A DNA stretch of 44,691 nucleotides from assembly GCA_905221605.1 (NCBI GenBank), contig CAJNDS010000991.1, positions 1-44,691 on the forward strand, in the 5' to 3' direction. Under the pieces are notes generated by a model. It did not search any database. It was not told the DNA's origin and saw nothing but the letters and a program-made list of their open reading frames with translations. Below, piece by piece: positions 16,459 through 25,870 of the stretch. Source of the stretch: Symbiodinium natans (Eukaryota; Sar; Dinophyceae; Suessiales; Symbiodiniaceae). Numbering within the stretch: position 1 is the first letter of the stretch; each line of letters begins with the position of its first letter. A program made the translations under genes and the position numbers.

Positions 16459-16467
16459 GCCGAGTCC

Positions 16468-17352
16468 CTAGGCCACCGGGCCCAACCCCGGCGGGGCATT
16501 GGCATTGCCGGGAGGCATCCCCTCCTGGGTGTGCTCCTCAAGGCCCGGAGGGGTGGGGCCCTCCTGTGTGCGACGCCTCTTTGCTTCTCGCTCCGCTTTA
16601 ATCTCATGGAGTTTCTTCTCTTGCTCCTCATTGAGGCTTACCCCCAGTTCATGGAGGATGCTGTCGACCTCCATGTCCGCAGCGGATTCGCAGAAGACTT
16701 TCTCTTTGAGTAGGCCTGAGCTTGCCTCGACTGCCTTCTGTGCCCTCTCAGCTTGCTCATTCAGCACAATCATTTCTTGTAGAAGCTGCCTTAATGACTC
16801 CTTCGCCATGTCGATGCGCTTCTGCAGGCCAATCTTTTGATCAGCAATGTGCTTGAGCTTGCCAGCTGCGCTTTGCCAGCTCTGGCTGGCCTGGCTTGCA
16901 GCTTGGGAGGGCGTCACCTCCTGGCTGGCCTTGAGGCCTTTCAGGTAGGCTTTGACCTCCTCCGGCAGGGCGGCTTCATGCTTCTGGCACAGGTCTGTGA
17001 GGTCGTCCACCTCTTCCTTGACTTGTGCCTTGGGTGGTCTGTACCCTGCCTCCTGGAGGTTCTTTTGCACCTCTTCAGGCACATTGTCCCATGCCACTCC
17101 AAGGGCTTGCAGGACCTTGTTCGGCAGTGGTGTCTTCGGAGGCTTGGGCTTCTTTGGCGGCTGCCAGTAAGCTGCCTCAGCCACTGTGGGCCATTGTGGC
17201 TTCCACTGGCTCCAGTTCTGTCTCGCCTTTCGAATGCTGTTTGCCCAGGGCGTTCTGCATTTCTTGCAGTGCATGTGCGGCTGAGCCTTGTCCGCCCAAA
17301 TCCATCCTGTGCAGCTTTTGCCACTGCAACAGATGTACTCGCGGGGGGCCAT
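16468..17352 (-). CDS. LINE-B ORF1: zinc ribbon plus coiled-coil protein, intact
   Basis: 294 codons from the Met at 17,352. A further Met at 17,379 is in frame, but the MAPREY start matches MGREY of LINE-A ORF1. N-terminal zinc ribbon with cysteines 8/9 and 14 and a CKKC pair at 29-32. Then a Trp/Lys/Pro-rich linker (PPKKPKPPKTPLP), a helical segment, an acidic stretch, a long coiled coil (about 155-225, with heptads of L/I/A and K/E), and a Gly/Pro-rich C-terminus (PTPPGLEEH … NANAPPGLGPVA). The role by analogy with LINE ORF1 proteins is RNA binding and assembly of the retrotransposition particle. The family is not one of the standard RRM or CCHC ORF1 types. It is the only intact LINE ORF in the window. 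Confidence 0.7.
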   Translation of the reverse strand: MAPREYICCSGKSCTGWIWADKAQPHMHCKKCRTPWANSIRKARQNWSQWKPQWPTVAEAAYWQPPKKPKPPKTPLPNKVLQALGVAWDNVPEEVQKNLQEAGYRPPKAQVKEEVDDLTDLCQKHEAALPEEVKAYLKGLKASQEVTPSQAASQASQSWQSAAGKLKHIADQKIGLQKRIDMAKESLRQLLQEMIVLNEQAERAQKAVEASSGLLKEKVFCESAADMEVDSILHELGVSLNEEQEKKLHEIKAEREAKRRRTQEGPTPPGLEEHTQEGMPPGNANAPPGLGPVA

Positions 17353-17455
17353 GGCTAAGAGGAAGGCACCTCTGGGCAAACTGTCCTAGGCTGGCTACCA
17401 GGCTAGGAAGGCTGAGACCTCCGAAACTTCCCTCAGGCTACTCCTTGGGCCGAAA

Positions 17456-17467
17456 CTTGAGCCACAA
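17456..17467 (-). other. Possible spliced-leader relic at the LINE-B 5' end
   Basis: Minus strand TTGTGGCTCAAG, one mismatch from the last 12 nt of the dinoflagellate spliced leader, at the LINE-B boundary. The 16 nt TGGCTCAAGTTTCGGC (17,449-17,464) are identical to the LINE-A start (4632-4647), although the rest of the two leaders differs. Confidence 0.45.
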
Positions 17468-17740
17468 CCTGGGTTCAACTTGAGTTCAACTTGGGTTCAA
17501 CCATGTTCAACCCCAGGTTCAATCCAGGTTCAATCCGGGTTCAACCTAAGTTGAACTTGGATTTAACAAAGTTTAACCCAGGTTTAAACCCAGGTTCAGA
17601 GAACCCCAGAACAACTCACACCCTCAAATTAGTTCGAACCCAGGCTGAACCCAGGTTCGAGCTCCATTTTGAAAGGAAGAGTTCTGAACTTGGGTTGAAC
17701 CCAGGTTCAAACCCCCCTTCCTCAGCCCTTGAACCTTAGT
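17465..17740. repeat. GGTTCAACC-type short-unit satellite
   Basis: About 20 degenerate copies of a 10-12 nt unit built on GGTTCAAYCC, in both orientations (also AAGTTGAACTTGG), ending at about 17,740. It abuts the 5' end of LINE-B. The unit resembles a tRNA B-box (GGTTCRANYCC), but no cloverleaf is present. Confidence 0.7.
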
Positions 17741-18989
17741 GTTTTTTGTTTAGTGTCACTTCTAAGACTTCTTCATGCCTGACCCTTTGCCCACACACTG
17801 ACACTTTTCCACACTCAAGCAAGACACACATACACAGAAATTTGAATGGTGCTAAAAGTTGAAAAACAAAAACCAATCTTTGCAGTTCTTCCTAGAAAAA
17901 ACCATGACGCTGACCTCTCGTCATCATGGCCAGAACGTCTGACTTGCAGCATCCTTTCGCCATTGAGTGTCGGTTGTCTGTCGAGTACGTGATCCGAACC
18001 TCTTCTGATGACCTCGGTTTGAATAACCGCTGTCGCACCAGTGGCTACATGATGGTGGTTTTGAGAATCTGGCAATGTCGCAATTTGCGATTCCCCCACA
18101 AGCTCTGTGCTTCCTTGTGAACCGGAACTTCATTGACGACCTCGAGTACTGAGTCCGTGGGGTATCTAGTAGTTCAGCGCGATTGCTCGCTTTGTTTCTT
18201 TGGTGTTTGTTTGCTTGGTGGTTGCTTGGTGTGTCTGGCGGATTGTGCGCTGACTTTGTTTCACCCTTTACGTCGAGCCCAACAAGACCGGCCTACTGTG
18301 CTACTGATGTAGTAAAGAGGCGTCAGTCCAAAAAAAACGGTTGAGAGCCCAGCCTTGATTTCCATCCATTCGACACTGAAAAGAAGCCAGAGTCGTGAAA
18401 ATTACACCATTTTTTTGATTCAGCAGCAGATTCATGCACAGCAACATTTTTTTTCAGTTCAAATTGCCTTAGCCCGTCAATAACTTCTCTTGCTTTTGTT
18501 AATGCTTTCTTTGTTTTTCGTTGGAATAATATCTTGTCGAGTTACAAGCTTCAGAAAGAGAGAGTTTGAAGAAACCGCCCTAAACGTTCAGCAAGTGTTT
18601 TGGTAAGTGCTGTCCCCGGTAAGCTGTCGATTAACCAGAAAGACAGTGAAAAAAATTGCAATCGGAACTTAAGATATCCATAACAATGTGCATTTTGTGT
18701 TTTGGCTGTTTTCTAAATGTGCATGTGCAAGAGTGTTGTGGATGTGAACTTGGACGTTGCGCGCAACCTTAACGAATCAACATGTTTGAACTTGTCTTGT
18801 TCTGCAGTTAATTTCTGTCAAAAAACACTGAGAGGCCTTTAAAAACACTTGTTTCAAAGCATTGAACTTTTCTTCCAGCCAGCTCTGGACGTTAAAAGCC
18901 CTCTGCATGAAACCTGAAAAGCCGATTTAGAGATTCGACCTTGCTTTTATTCCAGAATTGCTTGGATTTTTTTTCAACCCGTGGTTTGG
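17741..18989. other. Gene-less stretch
   Basis: Moderately AT-rich sequence with A and T runs (18,330-18,450). No ORF with protein-like composition, no repeat family and no RNA gene recognised. Possibly intergenic or intronic. Confidence 0.5.
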
Positions 18990-20045
18990 AACGGACAGTA
19001 GCTAGCAGCCAGTGCTTGTAGCTAGTAGCTCATAGCCACTTGCTAGTAGCCAGTAGCTAATAGCTAGTTAGTAGTAGCCAGCAGCTGGTTGCCAGTAGCT
19101 AATAGGGAGTAGGTAGGAGCTAATCGCTGGGAGCTAGGAGCAAGGAGCTAGACGCCAGTAGCGTAGCTAGTAGCTAGTACCTAGTAGCTAGTAGCTAGTA
19201 GCTAGTCGCGAGTAGCTAGTAGCTAGTCGCTAGTAGCTAGTAGCTAGTAGCTAGGAGGTAGTAGGTCGCAGGTCGAAGGCAGAAAGTCGTAGGTAGTAGG
19301 TAGTGGGTAGGTAGTAGGGGTAGTAGGTAGAGGGGTAGGCGGTAGTAGTAGTTAGTAGGTAGTAGTTAATAGTTAGTAGTTAGTAGTTAGTCGTTGTAGT
19401 CAGTAGTTAGTAGTTAGTAGTTAGTAGTTAGAAGTTAGAAGTTAGTGGTTAGTGGTTAGTGGTTAGTGGTCAGTGGTCAGTGGTTAGTGGTTAGTGGTTG
19501 GTGGTTGGTGGTTGGTGGTTGGTGGTTGGTGGTTTGTGGTTAGTGTTATTAGTTTGCAGTTAGCAGTTAGTAGTTAGTAGTTAGTAGTTAGAAGTTAGAA
19601 GTTAGTAGTTAGAAGTTAGAAGTTAGAAGTTAGAAGTTCGTAGTCAGTAGCTAGTTTTCAGTAGCTAGTAGTCAGTAGTGTTAGTAGTGTTAGTAGTGTT
19701 AGTAGTGTTAGTAGTGTTAGTAGTGTTAGTAGTGTTAGTAGTGTTAGTAGTGTTAGTAGTGTTAGTAGTGTTAGTAGTGTTAGTAGTGTTAGTAGTGTTA
19801 GTAGTGATAGTAGTGTTGGTAGTGTTAGTAGTGTTAGTGGTGTTAGTAGTGTGAGTAGTGTTCGTAGTGTTAGTAGTGTTATGTTAGTAGTGTTAGTAGT
19901 GTTAGTAGTCTTAGTAGTGTTAGTCGTGTTAGTAGGGCTAGTGGAGTTCGTAGCGTAGGTAGTGTTAGTAGTGTTAGGAGTGTTCGTAGTCTTAGTAATG
20001 TTAGTAGTGTTAGTAGTGGTAGTAGTGTTAGTAGGTAGTAGGTAG
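18990..20045. repeat. Graded TAGTAG satellite (three sub-arrays)
   Basis: Sub-array 1 (about 18,998-19,265): TAGCTAGTA units. Sub-array 2 (about 19,266-19,660): GTTAGTA and GTGGTTA units with AGAAGTT variants. Sub-array 3 (about 19,671-20,036): roughly 40 copies of the 9-mer GTGTTAGTA, nearly perfect at its left side and degenerating to the right. The open frames here (poly Leu-Thr or Thr-Asn) are by-products of the repeat. Confidence 0.85.
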
Positions 20046-22500
20046 CAGGTAGATGTTTGCTCCCGAAGATTGCAGCAGTTGGGGTGCCGGATGACCAGAC
20101 TGGGGCTATTCCTGAGATTCTGCATATGCGCACTGTTCCTCAAGGGAAAGTGATGGGGGAGCTTTCTGGCTGGATCCCACCCATGAAGGACGAGTTAGCC
20201 TCTTTTGTATCTGCGACGCGACTTCGCCTATCACTCGGGAAGAGGTTCGGGGGTTGGAATAACAAGGGATTGTGGGGTGGTGGGTCCCTAGCAAGCGACG
20301 ATAAAGGCTGGCGCTGTCGGAAAAAGAATCGTGTTGTTGTTTGTGGAAATTTCTTGAAGCGGAGAAAAACCAAAAGCAGTCCCACCTCGTCAAGGGGAGA
20401 CCAGTTCCACCATATTTTTCTTCGGAGTTTTTCCTTGGCCTACTCAACGTTGTCAGCGCCAACCGCAAAATCCAAGCGGTACTACATGTGTTTCGTCACC
20501 GCGCAACACTACATGAGCTACGACCAAATCTGCACGTTGGTCCACATTGAAACGTTCACCGTTCACAAGAGACGGCATGTTCGACGATGTAGATGAACCG
20601 GCGCGATCACCAAAACTTCTACCAAAAAGCGAGATTGCGAGAAGCTTGCCATTATTATCAGTCTTGCAACTACATAACTAACATGAGGATACCCCGCAAG
20701 GGTGTAGGGTTGGGGTTGAACATTGTTACAAGCTTGCAGCCCCCACAGACGGGAGGGCGAGCCTCACAACCCGAATCCTAACCTCAGGTTCGGTTTTGAG
20801 GGCTAGGCTCCCAACCCTAACCTCAGGTCCTACGAACTAAGAACTACTAACTACTAACTACTCCCTGCTACCCCAAGAATGCTCGTCAAGCTCATGTAGG
20901 CGATCAGATCCTTGCAAGAGTCCAGTAGTGCCCGCATCCTCCCTGAGCAATTTTATGTCGCAACGCAGCCTCCTCCTCCCGAAAAACTCCCAGGAGACTT
21001 GACCTTTCCCCATCCAACCTCGAGACTTTGGTTAGTTTCTTCATGTCATTCTCAACACACAAACCCCTGCCCGAAGGCCTCTCGCATAGCCAGGGCAGTC
21101 CGTGAAGAGAAGTCTCCGCACTTCAGGTTCAGCACACAGACACACAATTGATCTCGACCACGGTCCGAGATGAACCGTAGTCCAGTCAAGTGGCCAGGGA
21201 CCTGCGAGAAGACGAACAGTGGAACACGTGATTATCTTCGAATATGCCAGAAACATCATCATCAACGAACACAGCTTCAGCAGACCTGACCCTCGTCCAG
21301 ACATAGTATCAAATTGTGTCCAGCAGTGCCTAGGGTGGTATGTGAAGATTCCATTGCCGTCCCCTCAGCCCCCCAGGCCGCATCCCCCAACCCCGGCAGC
21401 AAGCGTTGTGTTCGGTTCAACTTTTGAGGATTCCTGAGTGACGTCACCAATTGACTGATGCCCGTGAACGTGTATACTGGGTGCTGGCGCACTTAAATCG
21501 AAAGCCGGCAATTGGGTCTCATGCATGTTCCAGGCAAACCTATGTAGCAAGGTGAGTCTGAGGTCCGGGCGATCTGGGAACATACTTGCCTGCATGGGCG
21601 GCCTGCCTACGCTGTTATAGAGCCTAAAGGCATCCTGCAAGTAAAGGCTTGTGCATGGTGAGCTTGCAGTTCATGAGGCCACGACGCCCTAAACCCCAAA
21701 CCAACGCCTTGTCACGGTGTCATCGGCATGTTGCAGTTGGATGGTTTTGCGTTGTTAGAAGTGCAATGCATGCGTAAGGTTCTCAGCGCATCAGCTGACG
21801 TCTCTTGAAGGTTGACAAGGTACATCTGTAGAGTTGTTGGCCGCTGTTTTCATAAGCTCCAAAAAAAACACTTCTGCAACTTGCTCCACCACCTATGGTG
21901 CAGGCCTAGAGCTCGATGCTTGCTCGTAGCAGCACCGCTATCGCTGTTCGATGCCGGGATAAGACCCCACACAAACCCCATACTCGGCAATACAAACCTG
22001 TTTCGTTTGTGCTGCAACCGGCCAAGTGCACACTTTTCTTTGGGGTTCTGGAGTGAGGCGGTTCTTGAATTGGTGTTGGGATGCTTGAACTGCCGGGTTG
22101 CTACAGCCATGGTGTTTTCGTGTCTGCTATGTTAACGCAAGACGTCACTGGGGTCTTGGACTCTAGCACATCTAGCGCACGGCTGGGATAGCGACAATTC
22201 TGTTCTCTCGCACTCTCCTCTGTCTCGCCGCTCTCTTGCGCTGCTCTGCCACCTAAACCTCTTAAGCTTTCCTCGAATCCCCCCCCTACTTGCCAACAAC
22301 AGAAAGTGGTTTAACCAGGCTTTACCCGGAAAATTCGTCTACCCTTCCCAACACTCTCAATCTAATTGTCCCTTCAACCCGGCACTGGCCTTAAGATGAG
22401 CATGCTGCTTTCTTACAGGCTCATCTGGCAGACCGTAGACCCCTTTGCGGTTATTGACCCATGGATGTTTTGCTGCTTTTTGTCGTTGCGTTCGAAGTGG
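20046..22500. other. Gene-less stretch with small repeats
   Basis: No convincing coding region. At 20,835-20,865 ACTACTAACTACTAACTACT is the reverse complement of the satellite unit upstream. CCTAACCTCAGG occurs twice at 20,776-20,830. A short CCCTAAACCCCAAACC telomere-like piece lies at about 21,689-21,704. An open 179-codon frame at 20,057-20,596 begins inside the satellite flank and has no recognisable motif. Confidence 0.45.
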
Positions 22501-23528
22501 AGCGGACGGAAACATTTATACTATGTCGATTGATTTTAAGATGCACATCGTTTCGTCATTTTCTCGCTGAATGATGAGCAGTTTGATGCACCGCCGTTTT
22601 TCACTTCGATCATGGGTTTCGATTTGTGGGGCATCAGCACGGACCAACAACAGTCCTCAAGGCAGGAACTCGGTAAACTGTCTTGTTGCTTGGCAGCCAT
22701 GCGGCTTTTGTGAAATGTTACATGAGTTTGTGTGCGACGAGCGACCGATTTGTTCAATCATTTCAATCTCTTGGATGAATGTTACACAGTATTAAGCTGG
22801 TTTACCACAGCACCATCTTTGAACTGTGTGAGAGTTGTTTCTTCCTTGGAGCGTAATCCTTTACACTGCAGCTCGATGGATGATTCTGTCCTCCGCCGAT
22901 TTGTCGGCGCGACAGCGCCGCGCTACGTCGGCGGTCTCCATGATGTTGCAATCGCAAGGATCTTATCTGGAATTGTTCATCGATGGACTTTGAAATCTGG
23001 CTTGACTACCGGACGTTCATAGCACCTCAGGCCGGGCAGCGCTATCCCGCAGGTTCATCTGCTGGAATTCCATTTCCAGACGAGGCAAGGATCCAGAACC
23101 TTTGGGCCCCTTGTCTGGTTTTATTGCGCTGCCTCGTTGCTTGACATGTCTGAGCGTATACCCAAGGAGCGCGCTCAAGCCCTGCAGCGCCAGAGTTGGC
23201 AGCCTCCGGCAGTTGAGCAGGCAACTTTTCAGAAGAGACAGATAGCCACTGAGGTTTTTGTACTCTGCACCTCCTGCGGAGCTGTACAACCCATGCCAGG
23301 TACTCGCAATGACCAACAACAGCAGCCGGACACGTGAACAACAACAGTGTGCGACCGAGATCAGCTTTGAGGGTTCTGCTGGCCATGTTCATGAAGTAGA
23401 GGGATTGAAGCAGATATATTCAAGGGGGGCTTGCTGCAGATCCGGCCGAGGATGGCAGTGTTTCATCATCTGCAGGACTCTTCCAGTTGTCTAATCGGTT
23501 GCGGGCCATGTCCGTTGTTTGGGTTCCA
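22501..23528. other. Stretch without a firm gene call; contains a GC hairpin
   Basis: Competing open frames on both strands (for example 23,137-23,337 plus, and 23,042-23,392 minus), none recognisable. At 22,893-22,934 a two-tier hairpin is visible: outer arms CCGCCGA/TCGGCGG and inner arms GGCGC/GCGCC around a GACA loop. Confidence 0.4.
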
Positions 23529-23823
23529 TAAACCCTAAACCCTAAACCCTAAACCTAAACCCTAAACCCTAAACCCTAAACCCTGAACCCTAAACCCTAA
23601 ACCCTAAACCCTAAACCCTAAACCCTAAACCCTAAACCCTAAACCCTAAACCCTAAACCCTAAACCCTAAACCTTAAACCCTAAACCCTAAACCCTAATC
23701 CCTAAACCCTGAACCCTGAACCCTTAAACCCTAAACCCTAAACCCTAAACCCTGAACCCTAAACCCTAAACCCTAAACCCTCAACCCTGAACCCTGAACC
23801 CTAGACCCTAAACCCTAAACCCA
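23529..23823 (-). repeat. Interstitial telomere array (CCCTAAA on plus, TTTAGGG on minus)
   Basis: About 42 units of CCCTAAA with scattered variants (CCCTGAA, CCTAAAC, CTTAAAC). This is the plant/alga-type telomere repeat reported in dinoflagellates. The array is the longest of seven in the window. Confidence 0.95.
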
Positions 23824-23977
23824 AAGGTGGAAGTCGAATCATGGCAGGACACTTGGGCCCGATGCGTCTTAGAAATGCAGCAGCTTCAGCACCTGCAGCA
23901 GCTTCAACAGATGCCCGACTCCAAGACGCCTTGCAGAGAAACGGCTTTTGGGATTCAGAGCTTATAATATATAACAT
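23824..23977 (+). other. Candidate exon, Gln-rich helix
   Basis: Open frame beginning directly after the telomere array: KVEVESWQDTWARCVLEM, then QQLQ-type heptads and MPDSKTPCRETAFGIQ. It reads like an amphipathic Gln-rich helix rather than random sequence. It is followed at once by the AT-rich satellite, which could be intronic. No family recognised. Confidence 0.25.
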
Positions 23978-25360
23978 AATACAACATAATATAACATAGT
24001 ATAACATAATATAACATAATATAACATAATATAACATAACATAACATAATATAACATAATATAACATAATATAACATAATATAACATAATATAACATAAT
24101 ATAACATAATATAACATAATATAACATAATATAACAATATATATATAACATATATAACATAATATAAACATAATATAACATAATATAACATAATATAACA
24201 TAATATAACATATTATATAACATAATATAACATAATAACAGCATAACATAGTATAACATAATATAACATAATATAACATAAACATATAACATAATTAACA
24301 TAATATACAATACCAGTAACATAATATACATAATATAACATAATATAACATAATAAACATATAACATATCAACATAATATAACATATTAACAAATATAAC
24401 AAATAAATATAACATAATATAATAATATATAAACATATAGAAAATATATTATATAATAAACAATATAACACATAAAACATATCATATAAACATAATATAC
24501 ATAATATAACATAATAACATAACTATATATATATAACATAATATAACATAATATAACATAATATAACATAATATAACATAATATACCATAATTATAACAT
24601 AATATAACATATTATAACATATATAAATAATAATAACATAATATAACATAAGATATAACATAATATAACATAATATCCACAATGTAACATATAAACATAA
24701 TAGAAATAAGATAATAACACACAAATATAACCACATTATAACAGATATAACAATTAATAACATACCACATAACATAACCCTAATATATAAAACATATAGA
24801 CATAATATAACATAATATAAATAATATAGCATAATATAACTAACACTACATAATATACATAATATAACATATATAGAATATAACATAAACATAATTAACA
24901 TAATATAACACAATATAACACAATATAATAAACCAAAATAATATAAACATAATAACATAAGATAAATAATATAGCAATAATATAAACAATATAACATAAT
25001 ATAACATAATATACATAAAATAACATAAACAACATAATACAACAAATATAATAATACAAACATATATGATAACATATGATATTTCATAAAATAGCATAAT
25101 CGAAATAATTTAAAAAATATAGGTAATGTAATTCAAATAAATAATATAAAATATAGGTAATATAATATAATATATAGTATAGTATAATATAATATCATAT
25201 AATATAATATAATATATATAATATGATATAGTAATATAATATGATATAATATTATATAATATAATATACGATAATATATATAGTTCAATATAATATAGTA
25301 TAATTTAGTATAACAATATAGTATTATACAAGATAAGATAAAAGATAAGATAATATAGTG
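23964..25360. repeat. AT-rich satellite, ATAACATAAT unit
   Basis: About 1.4 kb. The left 650 bp is a near-perfect 10-mer array (TATAACATAA). It then becomes irregular (AACATATAA, AATATAAAC) and grades at about 25,110 into TATAATATAA without C. Almost no G on the plus strand, so the strand asymmetry is strong. Frames rich in Met-Leu-Tyr-Ile-Cys on the minus strand are repeat artefacts. Confidence 0.9.
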
Positions 25361-25371
25361 AAAGGCACGGC

Positions 25372-25637
25372 CAGATGCAGCAGCTGCTGCCCCATCTGCA
25401 AAACCTGGAGAAGTGTCTCGGCAAGGGTTTTCTAGTACTCAGTACTATAAAAAAAAAAAGAATATAAATACAATATCATGGAATAGAATATAATCTAATT
25501 TAATAAAATAATATACTATTGTGGAAGAACAGAGCATCTGAGGATGTTGCGCCAGCACCACACGACTGCTGCTGAAGCCTACAGGGCCTTCGCAGCGACC
25601 CAGGCGTTGGATGTTGTGCTATTTATGCATGCATGAC
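25372..25637 (+). other. Candidate exon pieces right of the AT satellite
   Basis: At 25,372-25,425 QMQQLLPHLQNLEKCLGKG resembles the Gln-rich helix on the other side of the satellite. After an A-run and AT-rich 80 bp, 25,527-25,637 reads EHLRMLRQHHTTAAEAYRAF and ends in a TGA. If these belong together, the AT satellite lies in an intron. Splice sites were not resolved. Confidence 0.25.
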
Positions 25638-25744
25638 CAACACGAGGCGTGGTGGGGGAGCCGTGGCGCGCACGCTTTCTCTCCATTCATTGGTGTCACG
25701 AAGCGGGGTGGCTGGTGCCATCCTGGTGATATGCTCACGCACAT

Positions 25745-25870
25745 AATCCCCTCCCCCTAATATGAAACCCCCCTTACCCCCTAATATGAAGTACCCCCTC
25801 CATATACCATGATATAGCTATTTAACTTTAGGGGGTAGGGGGGGGGATTAATTTAGGGGGAGGGGGGATT
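25745..25870. repeat. Fold-back element with CCCCCTAA / TTAGGGGG arms
   Basis: The left arm 25,745-25,790 carries AATCCCCTCCCCCTAA, then CCCCCCTTACCCCCTAA. The right arm 25,826-25,870 carries the reverse complements in mirrored order (TTAGGGGGTAGGG…, TTAGGGGGAGGGGGGATT). The two arms pair over about 45 nt with small bulges around a 35-nt AT-rich centre. G-runs of 5-9 also allow quadruplexes. Confidence 0.8.

Larger units (their letters stand above)
14348..17467 (-). mobile_element. LINE-B, decayed non-LTR retrotransposon related to LINE-A
   Basis: Same layout as LINE-A: 5' end at about 17,467, short leader, zinc-ribbon/coiled-coil ORF1, then ORF2 beginning with an APE endonuclease. ORF1 is intact. 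ORF2 is scattered over several frames with an internal deletion, and no RT motif is visible before the element stops at the copia boundary (14,347). It is older than the copia, which appears to have inserted into it. The RT half was probably separated by the copia and LINE-A insertions, or lost. Confidence 0.75.

Noticed and set aside
17465-17740. tRNA-like B-box sequences (GGTTCAATCC)
   Set aside because: Repeated as a simple satellite, with no acceptor or anticodon arms around any copy.
19658-20143. 161-codon Thr/Asn/Leu-rich minus frame
   Set aside because: Reads through the 9-mer GTGTTAGTA array; no independent coding signal.
23801-25097. Met/Leu/Tyr/Ile-rich frames of 100-211 codons resembling membrane proteins
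   Set aside because: Translations of the ATAACATAAT satellite; the hydrophobicity is a consequence of the repeat.
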